Positions 14,717 through 19,416 of a DNA stretch of 19,416 nt are shown here, piece by piece. Below the pieces are notes generated by a model. It worked only from the letters and a program-made list of their open reading frames with translations, was not told the origin of the DNA and searched no databases. A program made the position numbers and the translations under genes. Every line of letters begins with the position of its first letter. Positions within the stretch are counted from its first letter, which is position 1. Source of the DNA: Chitinophagaceae bacterium. GTDB lineage: Bacteria; Bacteroidota; Bacteroidia; Chitinophagales; Chitinophagaceae. Where the stretch lies: positions 1 through 19,416 of the forward strand of contig JALOMX010000002.1 in the NCBI GenBank assembly GCA_025455245.1. The letters are read 5' to 3'.

Positions 14717-15937
14717 TTAAAGGTCGAGCAAACTCTTAACCGGATCTTTACCAAACAATAATTGCTCCGGATTTTCAAGCAGTTCTTTCACCCTTACCAA
14801 AAAGCTTACGGATTCCCTTCCATCAATGATTCTGTGATCATAGCTTAAGGCGAGATACATCATCGGCCTTATTTCCACCTTTCCATTGATGGCCATCGGA
14901 CGCTCCTGAATTTTATGCATTCCCAAAATGGCACTTTGGGGTATATTGATTATAGGAGTACTCATAAGGCTTCCGAAAACACCGCCATTGGTAATGGTAA
15001 ATGTACCACCGGTCATCTCTTCAATGCTTAACTTGTTGTCTCTTGCCTTGGTAGCCAGCTCAACAACCTTTTTTTCAATTTCAGCCATTGACAGGCTTTC
15101 TGCATTTCGGATAACCGGAACGACCAATCCTTTGGGCGCACTTACAGCTATTGATATATCACAGTATTCATGGTATACAATCTGATCACCGTCAATTTTT
15201 GCATTTACAGCAGGCCATTCCTGAAGGGCATAACAACAAGCTTTGGTAAAAAAGCTCATGAAACCAAGGTTTACACCATGCACTTTATTAAATGTATCCT
15301 TATAATTCTTCCGGATTTCCATGATTTTCCCCATGTCTACCTCGTTGAATGTGGTAAGCATGGCTGTAGTATTTTTGGCTTCAACCAGGCGCCGACTGAC
15401 CGTTTTGCGGAGGTTGCTCATCCGTTCCGGCTTTTCGTTACGGGTAAACAATTCTGTACCGGGTTTTCTGCCGGGATTGGACAATGCCTGCAACACATCC
15501 TGCTTTAAGATTCTTCCGTGTGGACCGGAGGGTAAAACCGTTTGAGGGTCAATTTTTTTGTCGGCTATAATGGCTGCTGCCACCGGAGTGGCTTTAAGGG
15601 CTGTTGGGGGAGTTGATGCATTTTCAGTGGAGGAAGGGGTCGAAACGGGGTTGGCAGGCATTTCTGATACTTTTTGATCTGCAACACCTTCGGGTTTGGG
15701 GGCGGTGGTATCAATAGTGCAGGCGACATCTCCAATTTTCAGGGTATCCCCTTCAACTGCTATTGTTTTTAAGATACCGGCTTCCACGGCATTGATTTCA
15801 AATGTGGCCTTTTCACTCTCAAGTTCTGCCAAAACCTCATCCCGATTTACATAATCTCCATCCTTCTTAATCCACTTTGCAAGGGTAACTTCATTAATAC
15901 TTTCTCCAACGCTTGGTACAATAATCTCTAAGGCCAT
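14717..15937 (-). CDS. odhB: Dihydrolipoyllysine succinyltransferase, E2 of 2-oxoglutarate dehydrogenase
   Basis: E2 transfers the succinyl group from the E1-bound intermediate to CoA in the TCA cycle and forms the core of the complex. The 406-residue product has one lipoyl domain (about 1-76; [20 protein letters not shown], lipoylated K43 in ESEKATFEI), a proline/threonine/alanine-rich linker, a peripheral subunit-binding domain (about 116-152; [18 protein letters not shown]) and the catalytic domain (about 168-406). The catalytic pair is H368 and D372 in [24 protein letters not shown] at the start and the single lipoyl domain favour the oxoglutarate over the pyruvate complex. No E1 gene is adjacent: the gene upstream is divergent and the one downstream encodes an RNA methyltransferase. 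Confidence 0.94.
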   Translation of the reverse strand: MALEIIVPSVGESINEVTLAKWIKKDGDYVNRDEVLAELESEKATFEINAVEAGILKTIAVEGDTLKIGDVACTIDTTAPKPEGVADQKVSEMPANPVSTPSSTENASTPPTALKATPVAAAIIADKKIDPQTVLPSGPHGRILKQDVLQALSNPGRKPGTELFTRNEKPERMSNLRKTVSRRLVEAKNTTAMLTTFNEVDMGKIMEIRKNYKDTFNKVHGVNLGFMSFFTKACCYALQEWPAVNAKIDGDQIVYHEYCDISIAVSAPKGLVVPVIRNAESLSMAEIEKKVVELATKARDNKLSIEEMTGGTFTITNGGVFGSLMSTPIINIPQSAILGMHKIQERPMAINGKVEIRPMMYLALSYDHRIIDGRESVSFLVRVKELLENPEQLLFGKDPVKSLLDL

Positions 15938-16064
15938 TGATTCTGAAAATTTTGAAGGGCAAATTTCGGGAGAATTTAATTACCATTTTGATGGTATTTG
16001 GGCATTTTTGACCTTGCTGTTCACAGTTTCCCCAAGAATGTTATAAAATTTGTTGACCAAACAT

Positions 16065-16104
16065 GTATTTTTTACACAAAAACCCATTGATTTGTAAAAA
16101 ATAC
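16065..16104. repeat. Long AT-rich inverted repeat
   Basis: GTATTTTTTACA (16065-16076) and TGTAAAAAATAC (16093-16104) are exact reverse complements, 12 bp each, with a 16-base spacer. If T64 of the left flank is bulged out, four more pairs form outside. The right arm has A rather than T residues for rightward transcripts, so a rightward terminator is unlikely. A dimeric regulator site or a DNA-bending element is possible. Confidence 0.6.
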
Positions 16105-16113
16105 TGTTAACAG
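16104..16113. repeat. Perfect 10-bp palindrome CTGTTAACAG
   Basis: The ten bases are fully self-complementary and begin on the last base of the adjacent inverted repeat. The dyad symmetry suits a small dimeric DNA-binding protein. It lies about 130 bases ahead of the -7-like box of the surface-protein gene. Confidence 0.4.
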
Positions 16114-16240
16114 GGTATTGCTTATGAAAAACGGCTTAGCTATATTGCACGAAAATACATTCAAGAAGAAATTAACACCGTTTAATAACTAATACCTACA
16201 TTTAGCTATGTTTTTCTAACATTTTATTTAGAATTTTTCT

Positions 16241-16248
16241 TACCTTTA
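16241..16248 (+). promoter_or_regulatory. Near-consensus -7 box (TACCTTTA) for surface-protein operon
   Basis: TACCTTTA differs from TAnnTTTG only at the last base and ends 21 bases before the ATG. No TTG stands at the usual -33 distance. Confidence 0.35.
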
Positions 16249-16269
16249 TATGCAAATAATCCAAAAACT

Positions 16270-17916
16270 ATGAGAACTGTTCTCCTACCCATCTTATCAT
16301 TGATCATTGGCTCGGCCAGTGGGCAGTTGGTTATCGATCAGGCAACCTTTTTTATCGGTGAAGGTGCCGTTGTTACTGTCCAGGGTAACCTGCAAACCAA
16401 TGTTGCCATTCAGGCAGGTGGTTCCGGTGCCACCCAGGGAAAAATCCAAATGAAAGGTTCCGGACTGCAGACAATTACGGCAACAAGTGCAACCGCAGCC
16501 ATTCCTCATCTTGAAATCGATAATGCCAGTAATGTCACCTTAGGTGGATCCTTTGATCTGAAAGTTGACAATCGTCTGAATTTCGTTAATGGTCGTTTAC
16601 AACTTGCCGGACGTAACCTGATTGTTCCGGACAATATCACATTTGTTGGATTAGCCTCAAACAGGTTTATTGAAACCAACGGTGCAGGCGAAGTAAGGCA
16701 AATGGTTCCTGCTCCGGTTGCTTCACCCAAGGTTATACCGGTTGGAAACGGATCTAATTATTCACCTGCTCAATATACAGCAACCGGTGTTACTGTTAAC
16801 GCAAGTTCGTATATCGGGATCAGGGCTACCGGCGCAGCCATTCCGACTCCTGAAAGGCACCCCCGCACCGAAACTTACCTTGGTACGGCATGGAGTGTTT
16901 CAAGAAGTGGAATTACAGGAGGTACTGTAAACGTGCAGGGAACCTATGTTGACGGACAGATACTTGGTCTTGGTACCCCGGTTGAATCCGATATTGTTGG
17001 TATGTTTTGGAATGGTTCCACCTGGAGCCTTGCCGGCGGCGCTCAAAATGCTGCAAACAACACAGTTGCTGCTAACGTACCCGGAAATGGTATTGTTTAC
17101 GGTATGAATAAGTTCATATTGGCAAATGTTAAGACCTATTTGCAGGGTGCATTTAATGCCGGAACAGGTTTGATGAGAGATCAATTAAGAACAACTAGTG
17201 CTGACTACACCTCAGGAAATCCTGCTGTAAATCCATTAATACCTCTTAATGACCCTTATAGAACGGCTGATTACAACACTTTTTTTGTCCATACAAACAA
17301 TGCAACTGCTGAGTCAATTGCAGGTAGTGTTTTAAATAATGCTGTAAATGCTGGAGATAACATTGTAGATTGGGTATTTTTGGAATTAAGATCAAATGCA
17401 AATCCAAGTACAGTTTTACAGACAAGGTCCGCTCTTATTCAACGGGATGGCGATATAGTTGACGTTGATGGTGTAAGTAGTGTATACTTTAAAAATGTTG
17501 ACGGCGCAAACTATAATGTTGCAATTAAACATAGAAACCATGTTGGTGTTAGAACCGCAAATGCATCTGCACTTAGTTTAAATCAACCAGTTACACAAAT
17601 TAATTTGTCTTCTGCAGCTGCAAACTATTTGAATAATAACGTTGCTCAATTAAATCCCGGAGTTTTTGGGTTGTTTGGTGGCAATGCAAATAAAAACTTA
17701 AACACAAGAATTTCTGGTCCTGATGGTGTTACCAGTGACTTTGAATTCCTGAAGGCCTTCATTGGTGCTTCACCACAAGTTCAAGGATACAGTAGTTCCG
17801 ATGTAAATATGAACAGAAGTGCAAGGATAAGTGGTGCTGATGCTACAATCAGTGACTTTGAATTTATTAAAGCTGTGTTGGGATCAGCAGCACAAAGAGC
17901 TCAAGGAGCATTATAA
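16270..17916 (+). CDS. Secreted surface protein with C-terminal dockerin-like module
   Basis: The 548-residue product has a signal peptide (MRTVLLPILSLIIGSASG, mature from about Q19). Residues 20-285 are rich in glycine, threonine, asparagine and valine (GEGAVVTVQGNLQTNVAIQ, LEIDNASNVTLGGSFDLKVDNRLNF) and suggest a beta-helix or repetitive beta fold. Residues 288-465 belong to a module I recognise in many Bacteroidota surface proteins: YLQGAFNAGTGLMRDQLRT, VDWVFLELRS, TRSALIQRDGDIVDVDGVS, YNVAIKHRNHVGV. Two dockerin/EF-hand-like repeats close it at 471-499 (GNANKNLNTRISGPDG) and 510-538 (SDVNMNRSARISGADA), each ending in SDFEF(L/I)KA. No T9SS type A or B tail is present. GC content and arginine codons shift at about residue 288. 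The partner gene begins 35 bases later. Function is unknown; surface attachment or assembly is inferred. Confidence 0.85.
   Translation: MRTVLLPILSLIIGSASGQLVIDQATFFIGEGAVVTVQGNLQTNVAIQAGGSGATQGKIQMKGSGLQTITATSATAAIPHLEIDNASNVTLGGSFDLKVDNRLNFVNGRLQLAGRNLIVPDNITFVGLASNRFIETNGAGEVRQMVPAPVASPKVIPVGNGSNYSPAQYTATGVTVNASSYIGIRATGAAIPTPERHPRTETYLGTAWSVSRSGITGGTVNVQGTYVDGQILGLGTPVESDIVGMFWNGSTWSLAGGAQNAANNTVAANVPGNGIVYGMNKFILANVKTYLQGAFNAGTGLMRDQLRTTSADYTSGNPAVNPLIPLNDPYRTADYNTFFVHTNNATAESIAGSVLNNAVNAGDNIVDWVFLELRSNANPSTVLQTRSALIQRDGDIVDVDGVSSVYFKNVDGANYNVAIKHRNHVGVRTANASALSLNQPVTQINLSSAAANYLNNNVAQLNPGVFGLFGGNANKNLNTRISGPDGVTSDFEFLKAFIGASPQVQGYSSSDVNMNRSARISGADATISDFEFIKAVLGSAAQRAQGAL
17683..17886 (+). 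repeat. Tandem dockerin/EF-hand-like repeats (coding)
   Basis: Two 29-residue units (residues 471-499 and 510-538) share 15 identical positions, including N-x-N, RISG, D and SDFEF(L/I)KA. At the DNA level both carry GTGACTTTGAATT. The metal-loop positions are N-x-N-x-N in the first unit and D-x-N-x-N in the second, so calcium binding is plausible but the first site is unusually poor in aspartate. Bacteroidota modules of this type often read DxNxDG at this place. Confidence 0.7.
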
Positions 17917-17951
17917 AATAACAAACCGTTTAAACTACTAATAAGAATTAT

Positions 17952-19145
17952 ATGAAAAAAGTTCTATCAATACTACTCATTACGGTTTTTCTAACCGGAT
18001 ACGATGTGAAGGCTCAATTTTTCCAAGCCTCCCTCGTTTTGGATAATTCCGTAAATCCTGCCATGATGAAGGTTTTTATCAGACCTAATCCAGGAGGAGG
18101 CAATATCACAAATGTATTATGGGATCGTTTTGAATTTTTCGTAAGGCGTGATAATACAGGTGACGCACCAGTATTTGGAGATCCAATTGCCAACACTGCT
18201 GACTTTCCTGGTTTGGGGATATTAAAAGGCGGGTTTGGAATTCCGTTTCTCAATGGTTGGGCAGAAGAACCTGGGAAAACTAACTTTTATTTCTGCTCTC
18301 AGGCTCAGGCTTCTACCACTAATGCAAGCAGAACCTACAATGATGGTGTAGCTTATGAAATATTCAGAGTTCCTATAACAGCCGGAAATTTCGCTAATCT
18401 GGAATTTGTTGCTGATCAGGTAGTTCAAGATCCTTATTATATAACTTTATCCAGAAATACAGCAGGTATTGGTGGTGAAGCAAATATGACTGCAAGCGGC
18501 TCTTTGGCCCCTCCTGGCACGCATGTGTTTTATGGTGGAACCCTGTTGAAGGAAGGTAATGTTTTTATACAAAGACCAGGTTTACTCCCTGTTGACTTCC
18601 TCTCCTTCTACGCTATGAAGTCCGGCAACGATGCCAAACTTTCCTGGAGTGTAGCAGGTGATGAAACAAATTCACACTTCGAAGTGCTTCGCAGCGTTAA
18701 TGGCCGCAACTTTACAAGTGTTCAAAGAGTAAATGCTTTGGGTAACGGTTCTACAAATAATACATACGAAGCCATTGACATTAACCTGAGTAAGCTCAAT
18801 TCAAGAGAAGTTTTCTACCAGATTGCCCAATTTGATAAGGATGGAACCAAAACACTGAGTCCTGTCCGCAAGCTGTCAGTCGACGGCCTTGGTAAGTCTG
18901 TGACTGCATTCCCCAACCCGGCAAGAACTTCCACAAAAGTTGTTGTAGACGCACCCGAAGCCGGTAAAGGCTCATTAATAATGCGTGATGCAACGGGACG
19001 TCAGGTTCAGGTAATGAATGCACAGTTCTTTAAAGGAATTAATCAGTTCGACATGAATGTAGCTAATTTGCCTTCAGGTGAGTACAACATTCAGGTGAAC
19101 GGTGGCGGTTTGAACGAAACCATTAAACTGACAAAGATTAATTGA
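17952..19145 (+). CDS. Secreted T9SS type A protein, possible partner of the dockerin-like protein
   Basis: The 397-residue product has a signal peptide (MKKVLSILLITVFLTGYDVKA, mature from about Q22). Residues 22-205 form a beta-rich domain of about 185 residues (FFQASLVLDNSVNPAMMKVFIRPN, FEFFVRRDNTG, TNFYFCSQAQ, YEIFRVPI, THVFYGGTLL) whose strand pattern resembles, without proving, a cohesin-like jelly roll. LLPVDFLSFYAMKSGNDAKLSWSV at 211-234 opens the Fn3-like domain that commonly precedes T9SS tails (about 212-312). The tail (about 318-397) has FPNPARTSTKV, RDATGRQV, LPSGEYNIQV and TIKLTKIN, a type A sorting domain for export and anchoring by the type IX system. The gene is 35 bases after the preceding one and is followed by a strong terminator, so the two form one transcription unit. 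Function is unknown. Confidence 0.88.
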   Translation: MKKVLSILLITVFLTGYDVKAQFFQASLVLDNSVNPAMMKVFIRPNPGGGNITNVLWDRFEFFVRRDNTGDAPVFGDPIANTADFPGLGILKGGFGIPFLNGWAEEPGKTNFYFCSQAQASTTNASRTYNDGVAYEIFRVPITAGNFANLEFVADQVVQDPYYITLSRNTAGIGGEANMTASGSLAPPGTHVFYGGTLLKEGNVFIQRPGLLPVDFLSFYAMKSGNDAKLSWSVAGDETNSHFEVLRSVNGRNFTSVQRVNALGNGSTNNTYEAIDINLSKLNSREVFYQIAQFDKDGTKTLSPVRKLSVDGLGKSVTAFPNPARTSTKVVVDAPEAGKGSLIMRDATGRQVQVMNAQFFKGINQFDMNVANLPSGEYNIQVNGGGLNETIKLTKIN

Positions 19146-19161
19146 TACCTACGCCAGTTGA

Positions 19162-19200
19162 AAAGAAAGACGCTTCGGAAATGCCGAAGCGTTTTTCTTT
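19162..19200. terminator. Bidirectional intrinsic terminator
   Basis: CGCTTCGG (19171-19178) pairs with CCGAAGCG (19184-19191) around AAATG. The stem is followed by TTTTTCTTT on the plus strand and preceded by AAAAGAAAGA, which gives a T-rich tail leftward. The A-rich and T-rich flanks can pair further. It sits between two convergent genes: 16 bases after the surface-protein stop and about 70 bases from the stop of the dehydrogenase gene. Confidence 0.9.
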
Positions 19201-19269
19201 TTTATGCAGGTTAAATCTGATTGAAAGGTTTGTACCATTTACATCATGGCCTCAAGGTTATTTCTTGTT

Positions 19270-19416
19270 TTATTTTAAACTGTTCATATCCACAACAAAA
19301 CGATACTTCACATCTTGTTTTTCCATTCTGTCCCAGGCTTCATTGATGTATTGCATGGGAATTACTTCCACATCAGAAACAATATTATTATCGGCACAAT
19401 AGTCCAGCATTTCCTG
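19270..19416 (-). CDS. Zinc-type NAD(P)-dependent alcohol dehydrogenase, C-terminal end (partial)
   Basis: I translated the leftward frame by hand: it enters the window at 19416 in frame and ends at the stop 19270-19272, giving 48 residues. The fragment [20 protein letters not shown], then [21 protein letters not shown], matches the C-terminus of the YahK/cinnamyl-alcohol-dehydrogenase branch of medium-chain dehydrogenases, which reduce aldehydes with NADPH. In that family the KYRFV strand closes the catalytic domain. The zinc and cofactor motifs lie outside the window, so activity cannot be confirmed here. Confidence 0.85.
   Translation of the reverse strand, partial: QEMLDYCADNNIVSDVEVIPMQYINEAWDRMEKQDVKYRFVVDMNSLK

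Larger units (their letters stand above)
15938..16269. promoter_or_regulatory. 332-base intergenic region between odhB and the surface-protein pair
   Basis: This non-coding stretch separates divergent genes. It holds a 12-bp inverted repeat at 16065-16104, a 10-bp palindrome CTGTTAACAG at 16104-16113 that shares one base with it, two copies of TTAGCTAT (16136-16143 and 16202-16209, 66 bases apart) and a near-consensus -7 box TACCTTTA at 16241-16248. No ORF in it looks real. I see no clear promoter for odhB beyond AT-rich sequence. Confidence 0.55.

Noticed and set aside
16136..16209. Two copies of TTAGCTAT 66 bases apart
   Set aside because: Eight-base direct repeats in AT-rich sequence are easily due to chance; noted only as part of the intergenic description.
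18585..18600. A second sharp composition boundary at the start of the Fn3-like/T9SS part of the second surface gene
   Set aside because: Sampled rows suggested it, but fuller hand counts gave about 42% before and 45% after, so the change is not sharp. Only the first boundary near 17131 is claimed.
1..19416. CRISPR arrays, tRNA or rRNA genes, insertion sequences, phage genes
   Set aside because: No regularly spaced repeats, cloverleaf-like sequences, transposase or integrase frames were seen on either strand.

Overview
The window looks like a chromosomal segment of a Bacteroidota bacterium, most likely close to the Chitinophagales/Saprospiria. The evidence is a gliding-motility-type (CHU_C, T9SS type B) C-terminus, a T9SS type A sorting domain, a GH92 lipoprotein, several TAnnTTTG-like -7 promoter boxes, weak ribosome binding sites and an overall AT-leaning base composition. 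I see no rRNA, tRNA, CRISPR array, transposase or integrase.

Left part (1-4258). A truncated ABC exporter gene runs leftward off the edge. A short divergent promoter region follows, then a rightward gene for a secreted protein with a carboxypeptidase-like regulatory domain. Its stop lies 3 bases from the stop of a large leftward gene for a secreted PKD/CHU_C adhesin-like protein.

Middle-left (4259-10828). Four genes run leftward: ssb (with its own terminator), an M14 zinc carboxypeptidase, a GH92 alpha-mannosidase lipoprotein and pepT. The last three are 25 and 8 bases apart and look like an operon that trims glycoproteins or peptides outside the cytoplasm and finishes tripeptides inside.

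Middle (10829-14619). A small retropepsin-like aspartic protease, mnmA (tRNA 2-thiouridylase) and an uncharacterised lipoprotein run rightward. The lipoprotein gene overlaps tail to tail with a leftward RsmB/NOP-type RNA cytosine-5 methyltransferase gene.

Right part (14620-19416). A lone odhB (2-oxoglutarate dehydrogenase E2) runs leftward. A 332-base intergenic region with a long AT-rich inverted repeat separates it from a rightward two-gene unit of surface proteins. The first protein has a beta-rich N-terminal half joined to a widespread but uncharacterised Bacteroidota module that ends in two dockerin/EF-hand-like repeats, and it has no T9SS tail of its own. The second has a possibly cohesin-like N-terminal domain, an Fn3-like linker domain and a T9SS type A tail. 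Base composition and arginine codon use change abruptly inside the first gene, exactly at the domain boundary. A strong bidirectional terminator follows, then the 3' end of a leftward YahK/CAD-type alcohol dehydrogenase gene. The two-gene surface unit is the most interesting part of the window.
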